Shown here one piece after another: positions 11,169 to 23,100 of a stretch of 64,000 nt of DNA. The position numbers and the translations under genes were made by a program. Below the pieces are notes generated by a model. The model saw nothing but the letters and a program-made list of their open reading frames with translations, was not told the DNA's origin and ran no database searches. Where the stretch lies: contig BSDZ01000009.1 of NCBI GenBank assembly GCA_030268105.1, positions 434,001-498,000 on the forward strand. The letters are read 5' to 3'. Position 1 is the stretch's first letter; every line of letters starts with the position of its first letter. Source of the DNA: Volvox africanus. Taxonomy: Eukaryota > Chlorophyta > Chlorophyceae > Chlamydomonadales > Volvocaceae.

Positions 11169-14100
11169 ATGAACGTAAGTTACGAAGTTAACATGCAGTG
11201 GGGTGATGACCAGCCCTTTTTTGGTTCAGTTTCGTATAGTTGCAGCCCAACTGCCGCTGTGCAGCACACGCGCTTAGCCTGAATGTTACACATTGGCGCT
11301 TTCTGGCATATTTGTTACCTTACATCTCATTACTGCTGCCATTAGCAAGCTGCCATGCAAGAGCACCGGAAAATTCGTATAAATTGTTGCAGGGCATGCT
11401 CCTACCGCTGTTGCACATATTTTGAAGCATTGTGGAATAATTGACTTTTGAGTGCGCTACTGGGATCATGTTGGGATCATGTTATTGTCCTGGTTTCCGC
11501 TAGCTACGTGCATCCCCAAGCAGTTCCCAGCCTCCTTCCTGAGGTCCCTGTTTTCCCACATGTGTTCTCCACAGAAGATAAAATTCCTCGCTACTCCGCT
11601 CCAGATGCCCTGTTATTTCTTCCAGACCTTTCCTGCCACTAACCCACTACCTTTTTCCCCTCTCTCGTCCCACTCGCACCCCTCCCACGAATTTCATCTT
11701 CCCCAATACTTCAGGGTCAACACTCCATTGAACTCAACACAGTATCCAATCGTGGCAGGTTATACAATGCCGTCGAGGTCGGTGGCGACACCCCAGCAGT
11801 CACAAACCAGGCCGAGGCGGGCAACCTGGGCGGAGATGCCCTCCGAAGCAGCGGCGGAGCTGGTCATGGCCGAGGCGGAGCTGGCGGGGCTAGTGTTGCG
11901 CCGCCGCCGCCACTCAGTCAAGTTGGCTCACAGCGTTCCGGACGCAATAACAACTCCGCGCCTCGTGCACTGGGGCGAACCAGTATGATTATCTTCAAAT
12001 CATTGCAGCAGGGCGGTCGGGATTTGATTGACCAGGGTAAGCTGCGGGCGCACTGGCTGAGCAACACGCTGGTCAAGCGGTCTGAAGCGCAGGACTACGT
12101 CAACGAAGGTGCGGCACATTGGGAATGCTTGGCTATTGGAGGTGTCTGAGGTTTTTGACTTAGGGTTATCAGCCGTTACTTGGCAGAATGACTTTTTAGG
12201 ATTGAGTTAGCATTAACGGTTTCTTGCCGCATCCGTCCAGTTTGTCAGCACTCTTAGGATATGTCGGTTATTAGTTACTAGTTCTCGATCTGATCGGTCA
12301 TCGGGCCAGATGGCTCTCCGAACGCTGGGGACCCCGCGCGCTCCCAAAGGGGGAGTTGAATGTCGAATGTGCGTGTGTCATTGTTAGCAATCGCGTCCTA
12401 ATATCAATGTCCCCGCTACAACAGCCGCCATGCGAATCGTACATGGCGGTGGGAGCAGCGACGACAACAAATTCTCAGGAACCTCTCGTCTTGGCTGCTG
12501 TGTACGGCAACGACGGCGGCAGTGCCGCGGGGGAGATGTCCGGATTCACATCACCCTCCCCAACTCCATCCATGACGCTGGAGCATTTCAACACCTATCC
12601 ATGCCTTTATGATACCCCCCCTTTTTACAAATTTCTACATTAAGATCATTTGCCCCGCCGGCTTTCCAGTGGCTTCGTCAGTTTGTCCGCCTTGATTGCC
12701 CACCTCTCTGCTTACGGTGCTGTATCCTCAGACGACCAAGGCGTGGTGACGCTGCTGGCTCGACATGTGGTCGTGCCGGCGGCCGCCTGGCAGAAGCTGG
12801 GGGCGGATGACGGCCAGTTTTGGCAGTGAGCTGGGAGCGGAAGGTCGCAATTATTATGATGCAAAAACAACAATACCCAGATGCTCACCTATCATCAAAG
12901 AAGGGTCCTCAACGTGGGGGTTTCGCCAAGTGCTTATTTCCTCGTTTCCCTTGTTTCCTCCCGTCTCCTTGCGCTAGGAACTGTATTATAGGGCTTCCTC
13001 GGTTCTGTCTTTACTGCATGCCGCGTCCGCGTGCCCCTTCTCCCGGCCAGGCCCAATGGGCCTGGTGACTTCGCTCGAAATTCAAATGCAACACCGCATC
13101 GTGCTGTCACTTCATCGGACAACAGGCCGGAGGAGCAAGGAAACCCTGCGTCTACCAGCAATCCTAGAGAAGGCAAACCGTGAGTCCCACGGGGATAGGG
13201 ATGAGGTGGCGTGGGGCAGGGAGGGATATAGGCAGGGGAGGGTTATTGAAGTGTTCGAGAAGGGCTCCACCAGGGGGAACTAAAGGATCCTGCCATTGGT
13301 TTCGGTCCGTTGCCCTTGCCTTGCCTTGCCTTCACGCTTTAAAGTCATTGCAATGCCCTTTCGCCCACCTTTTCAGGTGTCGATCAATTTTTTGCATCTC
13401 TGTTATCCAGCCATATGCCCCTTTTGCCGTATTCTGGACGACGGGCATCCTGTTGCTGGACCTGACGTACACGGCTTTCTGGGTTCCCATGAATGTGAGT
13501 GCGGGGGCCAAAGGTCCAGGGCGGCCCGATGCGGCGCGACGCAAGTGCACAGCAATCCGATAAGCGATGCCACCAGATGGGGATGACTCTCGGTGATGAG
13601 AGGGGTGTTCCTCGAGGGGGAAAGGCGAAACCTGCAGCTGAGGACCAGAGCAGCAATGCACCAACTGGACGGGGTCGGGTTTGGAGCGGGTGCATTTTTG
13701 GAGCGGGCTGTAAGGGCGAGCTCTTGAGCCCATTAGGGGCGAGGGGGCCCGGGGGCGGGACTGCAATTAATGGGGGTGCTTACGAGGCTTCAAATCCCGA
13801 TGGGAATTCGGTAGGGGACGGAGCCGTAGCGCGTGCAAGTAAAGTGTTGTAGCAAAGCGAAGGGTGGGATTTCCGGCCGGGGCAAATGCAGGGTAGGCGG
13901 GTAGGTAGGGGCCTGCAGGAGTACAACAGTGGGGCGATGGTAAACGCCCGTGGACACGTGTCAGCATGTATGGGGCATTCCCTCTCCCTCTTCCCTGCAG
14001 GTGGGGTTCTGTACGTCAGAGTATGGCAAGTGGCCATCGGGATGTACGACAAGCGACCTCGTGGGCGGCGCCTTGTATCTTTTGAACACGCTTTTCGGTT

Positions 14101-17100
14101 TCCAGGTGCGAATGGCAGAGCTCTGAAGGGCCCTTATGTTTTGTATCTTCTCAATGTTACCTGATTTCATTCCATTCCACTTCAAGTTCAATATTTAATT
14201 TTCACGAACGCGTCTGGATCCTCGATTCCTCGCAGATCGGTTTGGTAGCCACCTATGGCATCCGCAAACGAACCGTTGTGGATGGAAAGATGGTGGCCTG
14301 GCTGTACGTCCGCTACGGCAGATTTCTGGTTGATGTGCTAGCTTCCGTACCACTGGTTTACCTAGTGGTGGTGCTGGCGGGTCAGACGCATTTCCGACTC
14401 AACAAGGTCTGGGTCAACTGTCTGTCACTGCTGCGTCTGCTGCGCATGGTGCGACTGCTTAGGATTTCCAAGGTACGATGTCGTACAGCAAATCCTTGTA
14501 CATACAAGAAACATTATGTAATGCAGCACATTCGCGCTGCTGCTACTGTTAGAAGGGAATTGTACATGCTGCTGGATTGGTGCAGTACGATGCAGAAGCT
14601 GGGTATATGGATGCGCATGAGCTCTCTCGCTGGCTCAGTAATCACTGACTCGCCCGCCATCCTGCCGCAGGTGGTGTACACGGACTCCTTGTCGGGTCGT
14701 TTCCAAGACATCTGGCTCGCTCGTAAGTTATCCGTGACGGGGCTCTACTCCATGTTCCTAGCCTACCTGCTGGCGGTGCTCATCAATCTATTCGCGTGCA
14801 TCATGGTGCTTTGCGCATACTTTGAGGTGAGGCCTTACATTCCTTAAAATACTTATTTGGAAAATGTGGATTGACAATGAAAAGCCAATTGCTGATGAAT
14901 ATAGGGACAATGAACCATGGTGCCGTTATGACGTTCAGCTGACCTTGGGTTGCTTCCTGCTCTCGTACTCTTTCCATCACTGTATAGCTATCGCCGAAGT
15001 TGCGGCTCTACCTACCCGTCTGCCTGTTTATCTGTGTGTTTTCCTGTCCCTAGGGCTACGACAAGAGCTGGATGACGGCGGTGGACTGGACCGACTTGCC
15101 CGATGCGTCACCAATCTACCAGTGGTACTGCGCCGTGTACTGGATGATCGTAACTGTAAGGAGGAACGGAAGTTAGGGGTTGGGGTGACGGGGGTTGGAA
15201 TGCTCATGCGGGGTGGGAAGGGGAAGGGTTAGGCACGAGGCATGAGGTCCTTATCGTGCTGAAAGACCTTATATCGACTTTCCATGCATTACGTGCTTTT
15301 AAGTCGCCTGTCCAACGCCCTACCCCGTATCTCACCCCATATCACAGCACCACCTCACACCTCAATCCCGCCCTACCTGCTCCATACCAGGCCACCACTA
15401 CTGGCTTCGGTGACTTCGCACCCCGCAGTGTGGCTGAGCAGGTGGTTGCCAATGTGGTGATGGTGGGTGGGATGATTATGTTTGGAGTGCTGGTCGCCTC
15501 CATCGGCCAGGCGCTGTCCAGGGCGACTCGGGAGGCACACCAGGTGAGGGGCACGTTGGGATGGGTTTGCGGGATTTGGACAGGGAAGTCGGAGGGCGTA
15601 GGCCTCCGTCTTCATGTTATCTTTTGGATGGAGAAAACAGTGTTTTCGTGTGTTCAGTTGGAATTCGTTTAGGCGGCGGTGCGGGTCCGTTCCGCCACAG
15701 CATCCATGCGGCCCATCCCCAAGGCAAAAGCCAAGCCGGCAAAGCGCGTCCCCCTTCTCTCCTCGCCCCAAAGTCGTAGAGGATCTTCTCGGTTCGGATC
15801 TTCACACGCCGACTTGCCTACACCTTCAACAAGACTCCAGGGCGTCTCCTTTCAGTCTTCCCCTTACGTTTTTGAGAACAATCCACCCCACCTCCCACCC
15901 CATGCCTGATGCCTGCACTTCTCTCCAACCCCTGCCCCACTCACCGCCACACACCTCAGGCGTACAACGCCCGTCAGAAGATCATCCGTGTCATGGAATG
16001 GGGGGAACATCGGCAATTGCCCGAGCACATTCGGAAGCAAGTGCAGGTGAGAGCCTTCCGTGGGGGGCGTGCGGAAACGCTCAGGACTTAGGTGCAGGCG
16101 CACACAAACATTTATGTGGAGTCCTTGTCATTGGGGGCGGCAAGGGCACGATTATTTTGACTCGATAATCAGCTAACAACAGCACGCGGCTGGATGTGGC
16201 TCTGGAAAAGCACTTTCCGTTGGTGACCGGGTCCTCGTCGTGCTTGTATGCCAGTGTGTGTGTTTGTGCCTCTGCTTGTGTCCCAACGCTCGTCACCCCG
16301 TCGCCCCCTTTCTTCAAGCCCTTCCTTTCACAGCACCCCTTCCTTACCTCGGCCCTGTCCACCCACCAACCTCGGCCCTCTCTCTCCATTTCCCTCAAAT
16401 CTCTTTCAACTCATCTTCCCCCCCTCCCCCCCCTCCACACACATCACCGACGACTCTAGAACTACTTCGTTGATAAGTACGGTCAGAAGGAGGAGGCCGT
16501 CATAGATGTCACCATGATGGCTGCATTGCCAAGCAGGCTGCGGTGCAATGTGGCAAGAGCCCTTTGCGCACCGCTGGTGTCTGCCGTACACATCTTCTCA
16601 TCGCTGCCAGAAAACGTACAGGTGGGGAGCAGGTAGCCATTATGGCTTGTGACATGTATGCCACGGGGCTTGCATGAGGGAGGGCATTTTGCTATGTGCC
16701 ATTTACGCCTCACACACGTACGGGCATACACAACCTTGTCCCTTGCTCCTAAACTCTCCCCATACCGTCTTATGATTAGTAATTTGCGTTTTAACAATGT
16801 CAGGTGTGACGTCTATTCATCTTTCCTTTCTTTCCGATTACCTCCCCCCCCCCGTTCCACTTCCTCGCACTTTCTTCCAGACGTTGCTTGCTGAAATTAT
16901 GCGGCCAATTCGGTTGCCGGCAGGTATGCAGCACATGCTCTTAATGTTGACGGACAGGTATAGGCAGTTGTTAGCTACGAAACGTTATGACTGCGAACAA
17001 TCCACCGCCTTTTTCTCACTATATCACCGGGCTGTTGTGAAGTTTACGGTGTTTGAAATTTTTTAACCAGGTGTCCGCAGCCCGGCCCTCAGGTCGCTTG

Positions 17101-20100
17101 GCATTCGCCATGCGCGGATGTCCGATAGAAAGCATTAATTAAAGCAGTAATGAAAAACTGCCCTCAGCAAGGCTAGATGTACCGCTGTGCGGCTATGTTG
17201 CTGCGCCATGTCAATTTATGCTATGCTATGCTATGTTTCGTAGGCGAGGACCTGTGCCAGCAAGGAGATGTTACCAACTGCTTATGGATCCTGCAAGAAG
17301 GCACTGTACAGGCTGCACGATATAAGTGGGTAATGGGTCCTCGTTGATGGGCGCTCCTGTGGGTGGGGGTGTTATAGCCGATCGAAGGGATGAATGCAAT
17401 GTCTTTTCCTTCCCTCAACTCGTCACGTTGTGTCCCTTCTCTACTACTGCCATCACTGCCTTCTCCGGCTTGTTTACCCAACCATTCCTGATCGGCAGCG
17501 CAGGAGCCTGATGGCTGCTTTGATTGTATGGCTGCTTACCATTGATTTCTCTTCCGCCTCTGAAGACGTGATGCTCTCCATGTTTCCGTTACTGCAGGGA
17601 GGACTCCGTGACGTTGGATTCGGCGATGTTACCCAGGCTGTTGGGGGAGAGTGTACTGCTGGCTGAGGGCGTGGAGGCATCCAGGTGGCGTGGGGGTGGG
17701 GATTAGCATACGGGAAAGCGCGACTAGCAGCAGACAGTGGAGTTGGATTGTGCACCGCTTCCGTTGTTAATGAAAGGGGCACTCAGCTAGGACCCTCCCA
17801 AACAGCCCAGCAGAAAAGCTAGACTCCTCTGAAGACGCGGGGGATAGCAAGCCACCATGGCCCCCCCTGAAAAGCTCCATGGCTACACCCACAGAGCACC
17901 TATTCCTACCTGCAAGACAAGCTGGGGAGCCTTCCCTCTCCACCCTCTAGGACCCTCCCAGTCCCCATGACCAAGGAAAGGCCAGCCCTACACCTCCCTG
18001 CCTCCTCCTCACGACCAGCCAACTCTGGCCGCCAGGGCACTCCTCATCCCGCTCCCCCCAACTCCCACTCCTCCTTAAGTTCCCCGCCCTCGCCTCTTAC
18101 AGGCTGCTCAACCAGAACCCCTGAAACTGCTGGCCCTGCCCCTTACTCTTTCAGCTCTGCTGGTGCTCCACACTGGAGTTTTGCCCACCAGCCACTGCGA
18201 GGATGGGGTGTTGTGTGTAGTATCATGATAATGATTAGGGTGTCTAGCCCTGACGTTAACTCGTGAGCTCTTTCTTAGAGCATGATACAACAATATGGTA
18301 TTGAGAGTAAGCTTCGTGGGTTTGAATCTCCCATCCAGCTTGGCAGTGATCGTCTACTTCGACCATCTAACTCTCCTCCTTGGGGTTGAGAATTGCAAAT
18401 TGGGGAACTCCGAGATCTGGCCATGCGGGTTCATGCGGACTTGGGTGCGGGATGCTCCCTACTAGAGGGGCAATAGTTGTAGATCCAAAGCTTGTTCTCC
18501 TCAGGATTGAACACAACTTACAAACCCTCTGAACTCCCTTTCTATCATCTACTAATCGATTGCTAGCAGCATAGCTTTGGCGATTTCTGATGCTTTTTAC
18601 TTTCACCTTTCTCAATATAAGGGGTGCTTTTGGTTATTCCCTGTGGCACAGGTTCTGCCCTAGCAGAATCACCACCAATTTTACAAGTTTCTTATTGACC
18701 TCTTCAAGCTCAGCGGCATGGCTCCTAAGAATCTTTTTTACTTATTTGCTTATCCTAGAATTGCAAAGAAAGCTTTAACGGATGATTATAATCTAATAGA
18801 GTTTCAGGCCATGGGCGATTCTCATGTAAGCATTTTGAGTTTTATGGGTTTTTCCATTCCGTTTTAACTTACACAAACTCTATTACAGACTCTTGGTATC
18901 GAGATGACCATATATACAGCGATAAGAAAGGTTGGGGTTTGGTAATGGTTATAAAAAATGTTAAGACACGTTGTTGTATCTCTGTGTTAATATCCGCCAA
19001 ACTGTTTAGGCGTTTAGGAAGATGTAGGGTTTTTTTATCATCCTGGATATTAGCCTTAGATACCCCAGGATACTACACACAGCCGCAATCCTATAAGAAC
19101 AACTTTCAGGAGGAAGCCAGAAATCCCCGATTTCTGGAAATCCTATCTAAAACATAAAATAGCCTATTTTTTGCAGCATTTCGGAGGGCTAATAATATTT
19201 TTATCTCAAATACTACATATTGCTTCAGGAAAACCCTTTAATCCATTAACACAAGCAACATAAATTTGTTCAACCCCTCTCATTTGCCACCTGCATAATA
19301 GAGTTAAGCATTAGCACTAATAGTGGTAGGTATGAACCAAAATAAAACTGAACAATTTGTCCTGGAAGGTTATGGAATCTATGATAATGAAACCGATGGC
19401 AAAACAATGAACGATCATTTTTGTGATATGCTCTCTTTGGCTAAAGCAAGAGGTATCAATCCTGAAGCTGCAGTAAGGAATGCTTGGTATAGCAGCAGAG
19501 GATTGAAGCATATACGAAATTTAAGGTTGAATATGGGTTACCAACTTCAGAAAAAAATAGAAAAGTTAGTAATGTTAGCTTGGAAAGTTTGGAAATTTCC
19601 GGATAACCTGGAGGCTTAATTAGTGCTATTGTATTAGTTGAGCCTGATTTTGGACCAAATATCTGAGTCAATATTGAGGGCAAGACAGTCAGGACTTCCG
19701 CAAGAAAGATGAAAATAGGGTATATGGAAATAAATTAATAGCATAAAACTGAATATCGGTCATGTATTGGCGTATAGAAGATGGCGGCAGTGTTACATCT
19801 TTCATCTGAACCCGCAAAAAGCCAGCTTACTTTGCGGTATTGTTATCTATTTGATATTGTCGTTATCTAAGAGCACGTCTTGAAAGTTTTTAAGGTTCAG
19901 CTAACCTTTTTAGCATAATGGCAGACCTCTTGGCTGACAATCAAAGATATGACCGTGATATGTATGAATAAATATGATAAATTACACTTTAAAAACGCCA
20001 AGTGCGATGCTCCTACATATTTTATGTTCATTAGCTTAACGAGGTGTATATATGAATCTTTCTGCTTTTGAAATTGAGCTTAATCGAGATCTGGTATGTC

Positions 20101-23100
20101 CTTTATTTTTGGCTTCACTTGCAATTAGCATTATCGTCGCATCTTGCGATACTGCCTTTGCTAGTAAGGACGTGGTCGGAGCCACTTTGTAACTTTTGGT
20201 GCTTTTGTTGCAGGACTTGATGCCGGCCTTGTTTATATAAATTTCCACTCTTAGGGGATTCAATTATACCAAATAAAATTACTTCTGGAATTTTTGGTTT
20301 AAATAGCTTGTATACCAGTATACCAGATTATTGATTGCGTCCTGACGTATTCTATCACCAATCCGTTTCAAATTCCTTGCTATCTCAATGCACAGACGTT
20401 TTCAGTTTCCGACAGGTGGAGGATATAATGAAATCTGGCATGATCCCTGAATTTGTAGGGTGTTTACCAGTTATTACTAGCCTTGATGTCTGCCTTACCA
20501 TATGTGGGATTCCTGTCCGTATTGATGGTTTTGGAATGATCATATTTATTTATCGATTTCAATGCTTTGCTTTAGAAACGCTTGGCTATCCTGTTATTTC
20601 TGATTTCTGGTAAAGGAGAACTGTGCCGTTTTTTGCCTTTCCTGCGGAAATTAGAAAGAAATGGGGTATGGATTACGATTCCTAGTTTTTAGGATTTTAG
20701 GATTTAAAATCCCTTGGGTAAAATCGTGGTGTGCTCTACCACTAATCCTCTTTCTGTTAGCATTTCCTCTAAATCACGATAACTAATCCCGTACTTGCAG
20801 TAGTATGAGCACGAGTGAGATTCAAGGGCATTTAGAAGAAATTTACCAAATAGAATTTTTTTGTAGTAGATAATGATTAGGGTGTCTAATCCTGAGGTTT
20901 ACTCGCAAGCTCTTTCTTAGAGCATGAAACAACATTTTGGTCCTACCCGGTCCCAGTCTCGGTGGGAAATACCAAGGGCTGCAAATGAGTGCAGCTGGGC
21001 CAAAAGTCTGCTACTGTTCGGGCACGAGCACGGTGAAGGGGTGGAGTGGCTGTTGCTGCTGTCACCCCTGTTTGTGCTGGTCCCCCTATGGTCGCCTGGA
21101 TCAGGGGGGTGCCTCGTTGAGTGTCAGTGGCCTCCTCCTCCACCTGGGCATATGGGGATTCCCTGACCGCATAAAGAAGTCAGTGATGGCCCTTTGACGG
21201 GGTCCTTGCTCTGCACGAGTCTGAGTTTGAGGCCGTGATGGCTGTCCTGGAGCCGTATTCTCTACTTGCCTCTGCCCTGCGCGGTTGCTGCACGGAGGCA
21301 GTATCTGCCATGTTCCATGGCTGACAGGGCTGCCATAGCTTTTGCATCCCACGGTGCCTGATCACAGCCAGGGGGTGCTTGGATGAGCCAGAGATGTTGT
21401 CGGCCCATGCGTCCTTTTGTGGTTATTGATGACGGCAAGCGTCTGTCAATATGTTCCCGCACTGCCTGCGCTATGGGGCACTCCCTGAAATGGTGCAGGC
21501 ACGGGGAGCAGATATGGCTAGGTGTGCCTCCGAAGGTCCCGCATCCACAGGGTTGTGTGGGCATCCGGGACAGGTGTGTGTTGCCTGATATGGGTATTCC
21601 ATCCACTGCGAGGCGCCACACACACATATGTATATGTGTGTATGTATGTAAGTATATATATGTATAATTTCTGTACGTATCTATTTAATTCTTGTATGTA
21701 CATGTAAACAACTTTTTGTTTATGTGTATCGTCTTACCCTCTACTTCCTGTCCTTTCTTTGGTTGTGTGGAGCGCAGAGTCCGGCCTTGGACGCTGCGAA
21801 CTGTTACTCCGTGTAAGCTCTGGGGCATCACGATTGGGGAGCTGTACCCGCTCATGCGCATGTACCCAGCCATTGGCGAAGAAGCTGCGAAATATGTCAA
21901 GGATGAGGCGGGGCGTGAATTTATGAAGCAGGCGCTGGGACGCAGTAACAGCCTCCAGGAGAGCAACACGTGAGTGGAGAGCAACACGTGTAATGTCCTT
22001 CATCGGTGCCCGTAGTTGGGCTGTTCGGATGTAGGGGAGGGGAGTAGGGGGCAAGAATGGGAGGAGATGTGGATGTGAAAGGTTGCATGGACACTGCTGA
22101 ACGTGCGTGCACGTAACGGTCTCTGTTCCTGTCAGTAATTCATTATCTCTTCCTTAAAAGCCCTTGCCGGCTCAAATCCCTAAATTTAATAAGGCGTTTG
22201 TTTAGTTCTTTTTCATTTGCTTTTCTGCTCGTGTTATAGCCCAACCGCCTCCGCAATGCCGTATTCTTTGTCCCTCCAGTCCTCGCCCTGTCCCCCAATA
22301 CGTCGGCATTTACATTTTGATTTGGCTCGTTGATTAATTCGATTGCATCCATGCTGTCAATCTCTATTGATGACGCTCGTCAACAGTCCTGATGCGCCGT
22401 GGTGCGAAGTCGCTGCGGTTATTGCACGACAGCTCCAGGTGAGACCACCTCACTCCATTGCAGTCTCTATGTCTTATGTTTGTGGGAGGATTAGGAGCAG
22501 CCCCAATCGGTGCATAAACTGCTGCACTGAGAGGATTGCGGGTGCGGTGCAAAATTCATTTTACCACGTTCGCATACACATCATTTTGTTCTCCATGCTG
22601 TGTCGTATCGTATAGCCCAAACGGATGCCGTATGTTGAACTGCGCAGAATGTTTCCGATGTCAAGGCGAAGAAGCTGATCCTGGAGCTGGTAAGGCATTG
22701 GAGTTTCGTTTCGTGAGTTTCTTGACAAAGGGCACGAGTGATCTGCGGTTTGGATTCTGAATGACGACTTGTCTGCTGAGCGCTCGTCTGACGGGGCTTG
22801 GGCGAACCAACCGTGAAGATCGGGCAGGGTATGATTTGGGGGTGCGGTTTGCCTAGAAGCCGTGACGGCGTCAGGTAGGCCACCTGGACAGAATCTTAGT
22901 AAAGACCGTTTGCTTTTTTTGCCTCCAGTGCCACTTGATCACAGTCCGCATATGATAATAGGTCACCAAGGGTTCACCAACTCGCAAGTGCATGCACCTT
23001 CGAAATCCTGACCTGTCTGTCTTCGTACGCACTCTGCACTGCTTCGACCCCTGGCCTCATTCCCCATCGCGCCGACCCGATCTTTGCACCCCCATCTTTA

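Larger units (their letters stand above)
18300..20868. other. AT-rich island with bacterial insertion-sequence remnants, inside the channel intron
   Basis: Base composition changes sharply from the GC-rich flanks to AT-rich sequence from about 18.5 kb until the LINE tail at 20869. The island contains decayed pieces of two different prokaryotic transposase families (19323-19619 and 20704-20859), and no algal gene. A further open stretch at 20428-20613 (MKSGMIPEFVGCLPVITSL...) sits behind a GGAGGATATA string that resembles a bacterial ribosome-binding site; its product is not recognised. The exact left border is unclear, between about 18300 and 18600. Horizontal transfer from a bacterium, for example an endosymbiont, is an inference. 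Assembly error is the main alternative. Confidence 0.6.

Noticed and set aside
18227..18350. tRNA gene or tRNA-derived SINE head (AGCTC...AGAGC like a D-arm, later gggtttgaatctccc like a T-arm).
   Set aside because: The second copy of the 72-bp part is clearly a LINE 3' tail and lacks the T-arm-like segment. No acceptor stem can be drawn.
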